Positions 44,779 to 53,009 of a stretch of DNA of 64,000 nucleotides are shown piece after piece. A program made the translations under genes and the position numbers. The stretch is from a bacterium 1XD21-13 (GTDB lineage Bacteria; Bacillota; Clostridia; Lachnospirales; Lachnospiraceae), in NCBI GenBank assembly GCA_009917555.1, contig QZDX01000003.1, forward strand, positions 186,001-250,000, written 5' to 3'. The first letter of the stretch is position 1; every line of letters begins with the position of its first letter. The notes beneath the pieces are model-generated. The model saw nothing but the letters and a program-made list of their open reading frames with translations. It was not told where the DNA came from and did no database searches.

Positions 44779-45942
44779 ATGGGACTGGTAACATGGTTTC
44801 AGGAGAATATTTTTTCTAATACGCTGATGATGGTGTTTCTCATTGCCGTTATCGGTTATCTGGTTGGTAGTATTAAGATTTGCGGGCTGGAGCTGGGGAC
44901 GGCCGGTATTTTGCTGGTGGCTCTGGTGTTTGGTCATTTTGGCGTGGAGATTCCCTCTCTGGTGCAGAATTTAGGACTTATCTGTTTTGTGACTTCGGTG
45001 GGCTTTATTGCGGGACCTAAGTTTTTTCGGAATTTTAAGCTGAATGCTACATCCTATATTTTGCTGGGGATTATTGTGATTGCGGCAGGGGCTCTGACCT
45101 GTGTGTTTGTGATTACGGTTTTTGGGGTGCCGGTGGATATCAGTCTTGGAATGATGACCGGAGCTCTCACCAGTACGCCGGGACTTGCGGCGGCTCTGGA
45201 GGCTACGGGGTCGCAGGCGGCTTCCGTGGGGTATGGAATTGCTTACCCCTTTGGCGTTATCGGGGTGGTTCTCTTTGTTCAGCTGGTGCCGAAGCTTTTA
45301 AAGGTAAATATGGCTGAGGAGCGTGCAAGGTACGAGGCGGCGGCCAATGTGGGTGAGGAGGAGTACCATAAGACGAAAAAGGAGGAGCTGTTTTATGCGG
45401 ACAGTATGGGCTTCTTTCCTTTTTCTCTGGCCATTGCTTTTGGGATTGTTCTGGCGAAGATTGAGATTCCGCTTCCGGGAGGTGCGGTGTTCGCTCTTGG
45501 AACCTCCGGCGGGCCTTTGATTGCCGGGTTGATTTTGGGACATTTTGGACATATTGGGAAGCTGAGTGTTAAGGTGGAGAAGCATGTTCTGGAGTGTCTT
45601 CGGGAGTTTGGATTGGCTCTCTTTTTGCTTGGGGCCGGGTCTCAGGCGGGATCGGGGTTTGTGGAGATCCTCAAAGAGCAGGGAGCGCTTTTGTTCTTCT
45701 ATGGGGCGCTGATGACGCTGATTCCTATGCTGCTGGGGTATGTGTTTGCATCTAAGGTGCTGCGGCTTAGTATTTTTAATACGCTGGGATCGATCTGCGG
45801 CGGGATGACGAGTACGCCGGCTTTGGGTACGTTGATTCGTGTGACGGAGACGGATGATGTGGCTTCGGCTTATGCGGCCACTTATCCCATTGCCCTTGTG
45901 ATGGTGGTGCTGGCCAGCCAGTTTATTGGGATATTCCTGTAG
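44779..45942 (+). CDS. AspT/YidE-type permease without RCK domains
   Basis: A 387-residue membrane protein of the aspartate-alanine exchanger family. It has two homologous membrane halves, each with the family signature: GMMTGALTSTPGLAAALEAT (about 126-145) and ICGGMTSTPALGTLI near the C-terminus. The cytoplasmic TrkA-C/RCK domains that sit between the halves in full-length members (about 540 residues) are absent, replaced by a short charged loop. Family members exchange aspartate for alanine or export succinate. Its place behind a fumarate-reductase-like pair makes dicarboxylate export attractive, but that is inference. Confidence 0.85.
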   Translation: MGLVTWFQENIFSNTLMMVFLIAVIGYLVGSIKICGLELGTAGILLVALVFGHFGVEIPSLVQNLGLICFVTSVGFIAGPKFFRNFKLNATSYILLGIIVIAAGALTCVFVITVFGVPVDISLGMMTGALTSTPGLAAALEATGSQAASVGYGIAYPFGVIGVVLFVQLVPKLLKVNMAEERARYEAAANVGEEEYHKTKKEELFYADSMGFFPFSLAIAFGIVLAKIEIPLPGGAVFALGTSGGPLIAGLILGHFGHIGKLSVKVEKHVLECLREFGLALFLLGAGSQAGSGFVEILKEQGALLFFYGALMTLIPMLLGYVFASKVLRLSIFNTLGSICGGMTSTPALGTLIRVTETDDVASAYAATYPIALVMVVLASQFIGIFL

Positions 45943-45951
45943 CAATGAGCC

Positions 45952-46144
45952 ATGCACAGAGAGAAGCAGATGGAATACGGGATGCTTGCATTCCGGAGGC
46001 CATTTGCTTCTCTCGGTATAGGGCGAAAGCCGGGAGCGAGGTGAAGCGAAGCGGAATCGAGCTGTGCATGGCGAAGTTGTATTATGCACAGAGAGAAGCA
46101 GATGGCTTTTGGGATGTAAGTATACCGAAAGTCGTCTGCTTTTT
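45952..46144 (+). repeat. Duplicated 22-bp element within tandem terminator-like hairpins
   Basis: An identical 22-bp sequence occurs at 45952-45973 and 46084-46105. Each copy begins a long hairpin: arms 45959-45973 with 46000-46014 (15 bp, one G-T), and arms 46096-46109 with 46128-46141 followed by a T run. An inverted 11-bp copy of the first element's flank (GCCATGCACAG) occurs near 46062-46072. The second hairpin should terminate the permease transcript. Confidence 0.7.
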
Positions 46145-46202
46145 ATCTGGAGAATTGGCTGCACGGACGGGACCGCAGTTCGGCAAACTGGAATTTGATT
46201 CA

Positions 46203-46370
46203 TCATTTATCTTTCGTATTTTTAATAGTGCTTATGGTGAGCAATGCATTTCCCACCATTAAACCTGCCAAAAGCATATCTGTATTTAGTCCTTCTTGGA
46301 TTTTAGTCCCAATATAAATACCTGCGAGTAATATAATCAAAGAAAATATAAGCACAGTTATCTTTTTCAT
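46203..46370 (-). CDS. Small membrane protein (55 residues)
   Basis: A short gene that begins MKKITVLIFSLIILLAGIYI and has two hydrophobic stretches. AGGAGGTGTGGC precedes the ATG closely. It lies just downstream of another small membrane protein gene and a BlaR1-like gene on the same strand, so the three may be one unit. No family recognised. Confidence 0.6.
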   Translation of the reverse strand: MKKITVLIFSLIILLAGIYIGTKIQEGLNTDMLLAGLMVGNALLTISTIKNTKDK

Positions 46371-46380
46371 GCCACACCTC

Positions 46381-46596
46381 CTATAAATTGTAATTCGTTT
46401 GGATGTTTAATGCTAAGATACTTACCACAATAGCAAACGTACAAACTAATAATGTTCCCACACCAAATACGACTATCACTTTTTTTACCTCTTTATTTCC
46501 TTGAACAGCCGTATCTATTCTATCAGCAAATAAAACACACACAAAAGCTACTATCATTAACGGTACAGAAATCAGGAACACAGAAATTTTTTCCAT
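46381..46596 (-). CDS. Small two-helix membrane protein (71 residues)
   Basis: A protein with two membrane helices (VFLISVPLMIVAFVCVLFA and VIVVFGVGTLLVCTFAIVVS) separated by a short charged loop. Start ATG 46596 follows TTGGAGGG; an upstream extension of 20 residues lacks support. It follows the BlaR1-like gene by about 150 bp. Function unknown; it could be an effector or accessory of the BlaR1/BlaI signalling pair. Confidence 0.6.
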   Translation of the reverse strand: MEKISVFLISVPLMIVAFVCVLFADRIDTAVQGNKEVKKVIVVFGVGTLLVCTFAIVVSILALNIQTNYNL

Positions 46597-46745
46597 ACTT
46601 TTCCCTCCAATAACTTCCGATTTATATATTTGATTATAAAATATTACCGTACACAATGCGTATTTATAAGCTTATTTTTAACGGATATTCAATTTTAAAA
46701 GAGAGTGGATGAATGAGGTGTCTTCTTTTGCGGCGGTCCCTGTTT

Positions 46746-48278
46746 TCAAGGTAATTCTATCTTGTATTCATGGGGGTAATAGTTTTTCAATTCGTCTACA
46801 TCTATTTCTTTTCCCGCATAGGTCATAAACCAGTTTTCATAGTTTGGGTTATCCCAAACGGTGCCGTTTTCAAAAACAACCTGCTTTAAGCAGAGCAATG
46901 AATATGCAGCCTGGTTCGCCTTGTCATTTCCAACTTTCGGAATATCCTCCATGACTTCACCATCATATAAGGACCAGCCGCCACGGTATTCCTCGGTTTG
47001 ATTGGATAAAATGTTTGTTTTTGTCCGGACAATGTTTTCAAAGCTACTTTTTGTACTGCTGTCAAGGAAATTCCAATATAGCTTTAGTGGCGAACCGTTT
47101 TTGTTGTAAGCCAGCATACAATATTGGGTTTCTACAATGGTGCTGTCGGTATGGTTTGTAAGTATATCGTGGATATAGGGGGCGCCATCTTCGTAATGGA
47201 GAATATCTACGCTTTCATGGATTATTGTTATAGGGCTTTTTTTATCTGCTGCAATATCGCTTGTGTTTGTTTGCCAGTCACGGATAGGAAGTGTATTATT
47301 CGTTTTGCTGTCAATGGAAGCTATTGCAGACGTGGTGAACAAACCAGTGGTGACAAATACGGTAAGGCAGGCAGATAGAAGAGTAATCATTGTGGTTCGT
47401 TTTGTGTTCATAATGGCGGTAATCCTTTCCTCAATGGCATTTTTGCTGAAATTATTACAAAATGGCGACAGTCCGCTTTTCTTTGCTTCCAAACGGATAA
47501 GCATGTACGAATAATCAGATTTGGATTTGTCGCCAAATTGCCGTATAACACTTTCGTCACATGCCAGCTCAATATCACGGTTGAAAAGAATGTACATTAC
47601 CCAAACGAAAGGATTGAACCAATGAACACAGAGGGCATATGCGGCAATCAGCTTTGGAATGGTATCAAAACGATTGATATGGACATATTCATGTGAGAAA
47701 ATATATTGCAACTGATTTATATTTTTCCAATCCGTTTGCTTTGGCATTAAAATGACAGGGTGAAAAACACCATACGTCAAGGGTGTGGAAATTCTATCCA
47801 GTTGTTTTATGGAAATTCGGCGTTTATGTGGATGTTCTTTTATCCATTGTTCTACATAGGCATGATTGACTGGTAAGGCTGTCCGAAATTCAATCCGGCA
47901 ACGCAAATAGGATACTATGAAAAATGCGGCAAAAAGTATCATTCTGGTACACCACACAACAAACCAGACCGAAATAGAATGAACATTTGTTGCTGGCTGA
48001 TCCATGCCTTGTCTTATCACAAAATATTCCTGTGATAGGGCAGAGGTAAGGTGATCTGCTTCTGCTTCAAAAAATGCGGGTTTCGATATACTGTGGTTTA
48101 TAAGTGTATATATACTAAGCGCAGAGGGAATGGTAAATGGAACAATCAGCCTCAAAAGCACCATTTCCCACAAAACAAGAAATGTTTTTTTCGGCAGACG
48201 ATTTATTGCTACTGCCCGAATTATTGCAACCGCAATCGTAAAAACCGCCCCGGAAAAACTCATTGCCAGTAAAGCCAT
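46746..48278 (-). CDS. BlaR1-like M56 metallopeptidase sensor
   Basis: A roughly 510-residue membrane sensor-protease. The N-terminal part has four membrane helices and an M56 zinc-peptidase domain with the HEYVH motif (FSHEYVHINRFDTIPKLI) and the downstream EXXXD-like DIELACDESVIRQFG. After a further helix (about 320) comes an extracellular domain of about 180 residues, LHYEDGAPYIHDILTNHTDS to its end, which lacks the SxxK/KTG motifs of the beta-lactam sensor of BlaR1. So the signal sensed is probably not a beta-lactam. Start ATG 48278 has GAGGTGAT upstream. It follows the BlaI-like gene by ten bases. Confidence 0.88.
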   Translation of the reverse strand: MALLAMSFSGAVFTIAVAIIRAVAINRLPKKTFLVLWEMVLLRLIVPFTIPSALSIYTLINHSISKPAFFEAEADHLTSALSQEYFVIRQGMDQPATNVHSISVWFVVWCTRMILFAAFFIVSYLRCRIEFRTALPVNHAYVEQWIKEHPHKRRISIKQLDRISTPLTYGVFHPVILMPKQTDWKNINQLQYIFSHEYVHINRFDTIPKLIAAYALCVHWFNPFVWVMYILFNRDIELACDESVIRQFGDKSKSDYSYMLIRLEAKKSGLSPFCNNFSKNAIEERITAIMNTKRTTMITLLSACLTVFVTTGLFTTSAIASIDSKTNNTLPIRDWQTNTSDIAADKKSPITIIHESVDILHYEDGAPYIHDILTNHTDSTIVETQYCMLAYNKNGSPLKLYWNFLDSSTKSSFENIVRTKTNILSNQTEEYRGGWSLYDGEVMEDIPKVGNDKANQAAYSLLCLKQVVFENGTVWDNPNYENWFMTYAGKEIDVDELKNYYPHEYKIELP

Positions 48279-48288
48279 GCTTATCACC

Positions 48289-48657
48289 TCATTCCAAATC
48301 TGCAACCATTTGTTTCAGCTTTTTAATCTCTTCGGCAGAGAGCTTTTTCCTGCCGAGCAGGGCGGTGAACAGCTTATCGGCAGAACCGTCATAAATTTTG
48401 TCAATTAGTTCGTTGGTTTCAGCTTCCTGTATTTCTTCTTTGGGAATAAGCGCATGACATATGAAATTAGGTTCGGAACGTTCAATAGCTCCTTTTTTTA
48501 TGCAGCGTTTAATAAGGGGGTAGGTTGTGTTTTTATTCCAGCCCAGCTCTTTCATAAGAATATCTGCCACATGCTTTGCCGGTACATCACCCTCTTTCCA
48601 GAGAATACCCATAACTTTTAATTCGGAATCGAAAAGCTTTACCGTTTTTTTATCCAT
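48289..48657 (-). CDS. BlaI/MecI family repressor
   Basis: A 122-residue winged-helix repressor: KLFDSELKVMGILWKEGDVP, then AKHVADILMKELGWNKNTTY as recognition helix, and a C-terminal dimerisation region that includes the usual protease-sensitive stretch. It is encoded directly before the BlaR1-like protease that should cleave it. A long inverted repeat (48675-48723) lies in its promoter region and is the likely operator. Confidence 0.93.
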   Translation of the reverse strand: MDKKTVKLFDSELKVMGILWKEGDVPAKHVADILMKELGWNKNTTYPLIKRCIKKGAIERSEPNFICHALIPKEEIQEAETNELIDKIYDGSADKLFTALLGRKKLSAEEIKKLKQMVADLE

Positions 48658-48674
48658 ATAGTATACACTCCTTT

Positions 48675-48723
48675 TTATAAGACTGTAGTAGTCTTCGCTA
48701 TATAGACTACCACAGTCTTATAA
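48675..48723 (-). promoter_or_regulatory. Operator of the BlaI-like repressor
   Basis: Inverted arms of 19 bases (48675-48693 with 48705-48723, one mismatch) surround an 11-base AT-rich centre. Each arm contains a GACTGTAGTAGTC-type core that resembles the TACTACA/TGTAGTA dyads bound by BlaI. Confidence 0.75.
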
Positions 48724-48896
48724 AAATATCAATAGATAAAATGATACCGTTTCAATGGGATATACAGAACGATTGGCAACAGTTTTTTTAAAAGGATAGT
48801 GCTGTTTTCTTTTGCAGCTTTTTCATTAGGGCAATTTCTATTAAGATTATTTTAGAAAGATATGCTATATTTAGTGGGGAAAGGAGCGTGCCGCAT

Positions 48897-49313
48897 ATGA
48901 ACAGTAATACAGTGGTAAAAAAGGTAGTGGACTATATAGAAACACACATGAATGAGGATTTATCTCTTGATATCATAGCAAATGCTTTAAATTATTCAAA
49001 ATTTTATATAGCCAGGATTTTTATGGAGGAAACAAAATGTACCGTTTATAAATACATTCAAGGACGCAGATTGACTCTGGCAGCCCAAAAGCTTGTGGAA
49101 ACAGAGCAGCCCATTGTTGAAATTGCTTATGAAGCCCATTATGCTTCGCAGCAGGCTTTCTCATTAGCCTTTAAACAATTATATGGATGTACGCCTAATA
49201 TTTACAGGAAAAATGGTATGTTTTATCCGAAGCAATTGAAGATAAGCATGTTTCGTTCACTTAAGGGATACTCATTTTTGTATTATTTTGCAGGGGGTAG
49301 ATTGGCGGCATGA
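48897..49313 (+). CDS. AraC-type DNA-binding protein without sensor domain
   Basis: A 138-residue protein consisting almost only of the AraC double helix-turn-helix: [40 protein letters not shown], and the second motif [20 protein letters not shown] with [17 protein letters not shown] 48897 is ten bases after AAGGAG. Its stop overlaps the ATG of the following clpP (ATGA), so the two are translationally coupled, an unusual pairing. Confidence 0.88.
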   Translation: MNSNTVVKKVVDYIETHMNEDLSLDIIANALNYSKFYIARIFMEETKCTVYKYIQGRRLTLAAQKLVETEQPIVEIAYEAHYASQQAFSLAFKQLYGCTPNIYRKNGMFYPKQLKISMFRSLKGYSFLYYFAGGRLAA

Positions 49314-49900
49314 GCACAATTCCTTATGTTATTGAGCAAACGAGCCGGGGAGAACGTGAGCTTGATATTTTTTCAAGATTATTGTCCCACAGGATTGTAT
49401 TTTTAGGGGAAGAAGTAAGTGATGCTTCAGCCAGCTTGCTTATTGCACAAATGTTATTTTTAGAATCGCAAGACCCGGAAAAGGACATTCAGTTATATAT
49501 AAATAGTCCGGGCGGTTCTGTTTCGGCGGGCTTTGCTATCTATGACACAATGCAGTATGTCAGGTGTGATGTTTCGACCATCTGTATAGGTCTTGCAGCC
49601 AGCTTTGGAGCATTTTTATTGGCAGGAGGGGCAAAAGGAAAGCGCTTTGCTTTGCCTAATGCGGAAATTATGATACATCAGCCTGCGATTCATGGAAACG
49701 GGATTCAAGGACAGGCAGCCGATATCAAAATTGCATCTGACCATATACAAGAGAGTAAAAAACGATTAAATACCATTTTATCAGAAAATACAGGGAAAAG
49801 TATGGAGGAGATAGCGATTGCAACGGAACGTGATCACTATATGACAGCGAGAGAGGCAATGGATTTTGGCTTGATTGACAGGATGATAGATAAGCGTTGA
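49310..49900 (+). CDS. clpP: ClpP-type ATP-dependent protease proteolytic subunit (accessory paralogue)
   Basis: A 196-residue serine protease subunit that forms the barrel used by Clp ATPases. The catalytic triad is complete: S98 in [15 protein letters not shown]123 in MIHQP and the aspartate of [18 protein letters not shown] (about 175). The N-terminus ([20 protein letters not shown]) matches housekeeping ClpP, and the [20 protein letters not shown] segment is present. It lies in an accessory region without clpX or tig beside it and is coupled to an AraC-type regulator, so it is probably a second ClpP. Confidence 0.93.
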   Translation: MSTIPYVIEQTSRGERELDIFSRLLSHRIVFLGEEVSDASASLLIAQMLFLESQDPEKDIQLYINSPGGSVSAGFAIYDTMQYVRCDVSTICIGLAASFGAFLLAGGAKGKRFALPNAEIMIHQPAIHGNGIQGQAADIKIASDHIQESKKRLNTILSENTGKSMEEIAIATERDHYMTAREAMDFGLIDRMIDKR

Positions 49901-49934
49901 TTTTATGCGGCTCCGGGTAATTGTTTGATTATTG

Positions 49935-49992
49935 TTGACATTCTCGAATATCGAGTATATAATGAGACCATACAAACTCGATATTCGAGAAT
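49935..49992 (+). promoter_or_regulatory. Consensus promoter with perfect PadR-type dyad
   Basis: TTGACA (49935-49940), a 17-base spacer and TATAAT (49958-49963) form a textbook sigma-A promoter. Perfect 17-bp inverted arms (49940-49956 with 49976-49992) cover the spacer and the start region. Each arm is itself a palindrome, CTCGA-ATA-TCGAG. Tight autorepression by the adjacent PadR protein is likely. Confidence 0.8.
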
Positions 49993-50004
49993 AGGAGGCA
50001 CAAT

Positions 50005-50322
50005 ATGCCAAGGGCAAAGTTTCAGACACTCACCGAGCAGATGTTTTATATCCTGCTCTGCTTGAAAGAGGAGTGCTACGGTATGGATATTTTGGACAGG
50101 GTTCCCATCATGACTCAGCACCGGGTGAACGTAGGATCGGGAACGCTTTATAATTTGCTGGAGCAGTTTGCCCAGGCGGGGATGATTCGTGAAACAAAAG
50201 TAGAGGGGCGTCGGCGCAGTTACATCCTGACAGACTACGGGAGAGAAATGCTGGAGCGAGAGTATCAGCGCATCCGTGCACAGGCCGAGGATTTCTGCAG
50301 AATTTTTGGAGAGGATGAGTGA
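50005..50322 (+). CDS. PadR family transcriptional regulator
   Basis: A 105-residue PadR-type repressor: LTEQMFYILLCLKEECYGMD, the winged helix VGSGTLYNLLEQFAQAGMI and ETKVEGRRRSYILTDYGREM. AGGAGG precedes the ATG. The stop overlaps the start of the next gene (GTGA), and PadR with DUF2812 is a recurrent Firmicutes pair. The promoter has a perfect dyad. Confidence 0.93.
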   Translation: MPRAKFQTLTEQMFYILLCLKEECYGMDILDRVPIMTQHRVNVGSGTLYNLLEQFAQAGMIRETKVEGRRRSYILTDYGREMLEREYQRIRAQAEDFCRIFGEDE

Positions 50323-51740
50323 AAATGAAAGAGAAAAAGCGTACATTGGAAATATTCTCCTATTATGACTGTTCCAGGCTGGAAAAGCATCTGACCAAGA
50401 TGGCAGAAAAGGGATGGCTGCTGGAGAGCATTAGCTCTTTCCTTTGGACATACCGCAGGATTGAGCCTGAAAAGCTGACTTTCTGCGTCTGCTGGTATCC
50501 CAAAGCATCCGCATTCGATCCAGAGCCGTCGGAGGAGCAGCAGACGTTCTATGACTTCTGTCAACACACAGGGTGGGTCCTGGCCGGAGCGTTCGGTCAG
50601 ATGCAGGTGTTTTACAACGAAGCCCCAGACCCAATCCTCATTGAAACAGACCCGGTGATGGAGGTAGATGCCATTCATCGCTCCGCAAAACGAACCTTTC
50701 TGCCATCCCAGCTGGTGCTGCTGGTTTTATCCTTGTTAAACGGCTGGCTGTTTGCCGCTCGATTGCTGAATGACCCGGTGGGAGTACTGGCCAGCGCCGC
50801 AAATTTATTCACCGGACTATGCTGGCTGTTTATTTTCTTGCTGGAAGCAGTGGAATGCGGCGGCTACTTCCTTTGGCATCACAGGGCAGTCAGGGCGGCA
50901 GAGCAGGGGGAGTTTCTGGAAGCAAAGGGGCACCGGACCTTTCAGCTCATCTGTCTGGCAGCAGTAGGGCTGGGAATGGTGTATTACCTTGTCAGTATTC
51001 TGACCTCTGAAGATCCGATGATGATAGCGATTGCGCTGCTGATGTTTGGCGTATATCTGCCGGGAGTTTATTTGCTGACCTATGGCATCAAGACGTTTCT
51101 CAAAAAGAAAAAAGCCTCTGCCAGGGTCAATCGAACCGTAACGATCCTTTCTGCTTTTGCGGCGGCTTTTGTTCTGTTTGGCGGAATTACCTGGGGCGTC
51201 CTGTTTGGCTCCTCCCGTGGCTGGTTTGCGGGAGAGGATGAAACATATGAGTATCACGGCAATATTTTCGCAGATCCACAGGATGATCTTCCCTTGACCG
51301 TGGAGGAGCTCCTGGGTGTGAATTTTGATGGCTATACGAGGGAACGGACAAGTCATCAGTCTCTGCTGGTGGCCCAGTATGAGGCCCGCCAGAGTCCCCG
51401 CTTCGATACGGACGATTACAGTGAAATGCCCCGCTTGGAATATACCATCACACTGGTAAAGGCTTCTGCTCTGTATGATCTTTGTAAAAAGGGATTACTT
51501 GCGGGCTGGGAGGACGATTGGAGGCCCGAGGGGCAGAAAGATTGCACCATTCCTGTGGACCCCGCCCCCTGGGGGGCGGAGGATGCCTATCAGCTTGCAA
51601 ATCAGGAGTATGGCCCTGAGAACACCTTTCTGTTGTGTTACAAGGACAGGCTTGTGGAGATTGATTTTGGCTATGGCTGGGAGGTCACGCCAAAACAGAT
51701 GTCCCTGGTGTCGGAAAAGCTTGGAAATGTCAATCGCTGA
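50319..51740 (+). CDS. DUF2812 membrane protein
   Basis: A 473-residue protein. The N-terminal 110 residues form the DUF2812 domain (IFSYYDCSRLEKHLTKMAEK, then WYPKASAF and FCQHTGWVLAGAFGQMQVFY). About six membrane helices follow (130-300), then a soluble C-terminal domain (DDLPLTVEELLGVNFDGYTR). It is translationally coupled to the PadR repressor. The function of DUF2812 is unknown; coupling to PadR suggests a stress-induced envelope role. Confidence 0.88.
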   Translation: MKMKEKKRTLEIFSYYDCSRLEKHLTKMAEKGWLLESISSFLWTYRRIEPEKLTFCVCWYPKASAFDPEPSEEQQTFYDFCQHTGWVLAGAFGQMQVFYNEAPDPILIETDPVMEVDAIHRSAKRTFLPSQLVLLVLSLLNGWLFAARLLNDPVGVLASAANLFTGLCWLFIFLLEAVECGGYFLWHHRAVRAAEQGEFLEAKGHRTFQLICLAAVGLGMVYYLVSILTSEDPMMIAIALLMFGVYLPGVYLLTYGIKTFLKKKKASARVNRTVTILSAFAAAFVLFGGITWGVLFGSSRGWFAGEDETYEYHGNIFADPQDDLPLTVEELLGVNFDGYTRERTSHQSLLVAQYEARQSPRFDTDDYSEMPRLEYTITLVKASALYDLCKKGLLAGWEDDWRPEGQKDCTIPVDPAPWGAEDAYQLANQEYGPENTFLLCYKDRLVEIDFGYGWEVTPKQMSLVSEKLGNVNR

Positions 51741-51772
51741 ATTGGTTTCCGCAGGAGTTGTTATGATTGCAA

Positions 51773-51810
51773 GGGGTTATCAGGAAATGGATAACCCCAT
51801 TTGCTTTTTT
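51773..51810 (+). terminator. Terminator after the DUF2812 gene
   Basis: GGGGTTATC (51773-51781) pairs perfectly with GATAACCCC (51790-51798); a run of six T follows six bases later. Confidence 0.75.
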
Positions 51811-51900
51811 GCAAGCATTTTCTTCCACAAAATACCTGTTTCCAAACCGCAGACAGAAATCAAAATGCCTGCTGTCATGTATGAAATATATAGAATACAA

Positions 51901-52383
51901 TTATAAATCCAATCTCATATAGATTGATGTACTCATAGGACTATCGTTATAACAATCTATGGTATAAAATCCAAATTTTTCATACAAATGAATTGCCTTT
52001 TCTAAAAAGGGGAGAGTATCCAGCAGCATATAAGAATAACCAATTTCTTTGGCGTCAATAATAATTCGCTGTACCAGTAGTTTTCCAATATTTATGTTTC
52101 TAAATTGAGGTCTTACATAAAGACGTTTCATCTCACAATTTTTTTCATCAATTTTTTTTAGCCCAATACATCCTGCGGCTTCTCCGTTACAGTAAGCCAA
52201 ATACAATCTTCCGGAGGGCATACCGTATTTTTCTTCTAAATGATTTATTTCTTCATCATAATGCTGAATATCAAGATAATTTTGAAAGGAATGGTCATTT
52301 GCTATTAACATCTTTGTGTACTCGAAAAATAGAGCATTTATTTCCTGTGTATGCTTATATGCTGGGACAATTTCAATATTCAT
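51901..52383 (-). CDS. GNAT family N-acetyltransferase
   Basis: A 160-residue acetyltransferase. The acetyl-CoA binding motif A is clear (MKRLYVRPQFRNINIGKLLV, R/QxxGxG/A variant), followed by LYEKFGFYTIDCYNDSPMS. Start ATG 52383 has TTGGAGGA upstream. It overlaps the 3' end region of the upstream MarR gene by no coding bases but lies only 17 bp after it, so the two form an operon. The substrate is unknown. Confidence 0.88.
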   Translation of the reverse strand: MNIEIVPAYKHTQEINALFFEYTKMLIANDHSFQNYLDIQHYDEEINHLEEKYGMPSGRLYLAYCNGEAAGCIGLKKIDEKNCEMKRLYVRPQFRNINIGKLLVQRIIIDAKEIGYSYMLLDTLPFLEKAIHLYEKFGFYTIDCYNDSPMSTSIYMRLDL

Positions 52384-52400
52384 TATAATTCCTCCAAAAA

Positions 52401-52841
52401 TCAAGCTTTTTTATCGTTTTTGCGCAATATACTTTCCATTACGATCATTGCTTCGCATAATCTGCTACAATCTTTTGGGTCTATATTTTTTAGTTTTTCA
52501 TAAATCTGTTCATTGCCATACCGATCTATTTGTTTTGCTTTTTCTTTTCCTGTAGCTGTTAAATATAATTTTTTAATTCCTTTACTTCCTGAAACGAGTT
52601 TTCTTATTAGAAACCCTTTTTTCTCTAACTTTGCAAGGATTCTGCTTACATAGCTTTTATCCATGTTTAGATGCTCACATAATTCAGTGGCATTGATTCC
52701 TTGGTTAATATATATTTCAAATAGCACCCTCGATTCAGGCCATGAGAAGCTTGTCCCTAAATAGCCTTTATTCATAACATCTAACCATACTGTGTAGTAC
52801 CGGTTAAATTGTCGTATTATTTTAATCATATCTTCATTCAA
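52401..52841 (-). CDS. MarR family transcriptional regulator
   Basis: A 146-residue MarR-type regulator: NQGINATELCEHLNMDKSYV as recognition helix region, and a wing with SGSKGIKKLYLTATG. The TTG start follows AGAGGTAC; ATG four codons later is an alternative. A perfect long dyad lies directly upstream. It is co-transcribed with the GNAT gene. Confidence 0.9.
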   Translation of the reverse strand: MNEDMIKIIRQFNRYYTVWLDVMNKGYLGTSFSWPESRVLFEIYINQGINATELCEHLNMDKSYVSRILAKLEKKGFLIRKLVSGSKGIKKLYLTATGKEKAKQIDRYGNEQIYEKLKNIDPKDCSRLCEAMIVMESILRKNDKKA

Positions 52842-52859
52842 TGTAGTACCTCTTTTCTA

Positions 52860-52914
52860 TGAGTTGATTTTATCAACTTATATTATAGCTCTATGTGTTG
52901 ATAAAATCAACTCA
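52860..52914 (-). promoter_or_regulatory. Perfect dyad operator upstream of the MarR/GNAT operon
   Basis: Perfect 18-bp inverted arms (52860-52877 with 52897-52914) surround 19 bases. Each arm is a palindrome of the form GTTGAT-TTT-ATCAAC, so two dimer sites 37 bases apart are expected. Confidence 0.75.
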
Positions 52915-52952
52915 ATTGTATTTTATTAGAATAGGCTTTCACTTCTACTGAC

Positions 52953-52987
52953 GGTTGTCCTGTCCGGCTTGTGGGGACAGCCTTTTT
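52953..52987 (+). terminator. Terminator-like hairpin
   Basis: GGTTGTCC (52953-52960) pairs with GGACAGCC (52975-52982, one G-T), followed by TTTTT. No intact gene on this strand ends just before it, so it may be a leftover of a lost gene. Confidence 0.5.
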
Positions 52988-53009
52988 CTGGTATACTTTT
53001 GGTCCGGAG

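Noticed and set aside
45298-46206. 302-codon minus-strand frame opposite the permease and the following repeats
   Set aside because: Composition is that of a complement of a membrane protein gene (Arg, His and Pro rich), and it spans terminator hairpins.
46746-48278. Naming the M56 protein as a true beta-lactam sensor BlaR1
   Set aside because: The extracellular part lacks SxxK, SxN and KTG motifs, and no beta-lactamase gene is adjacent.
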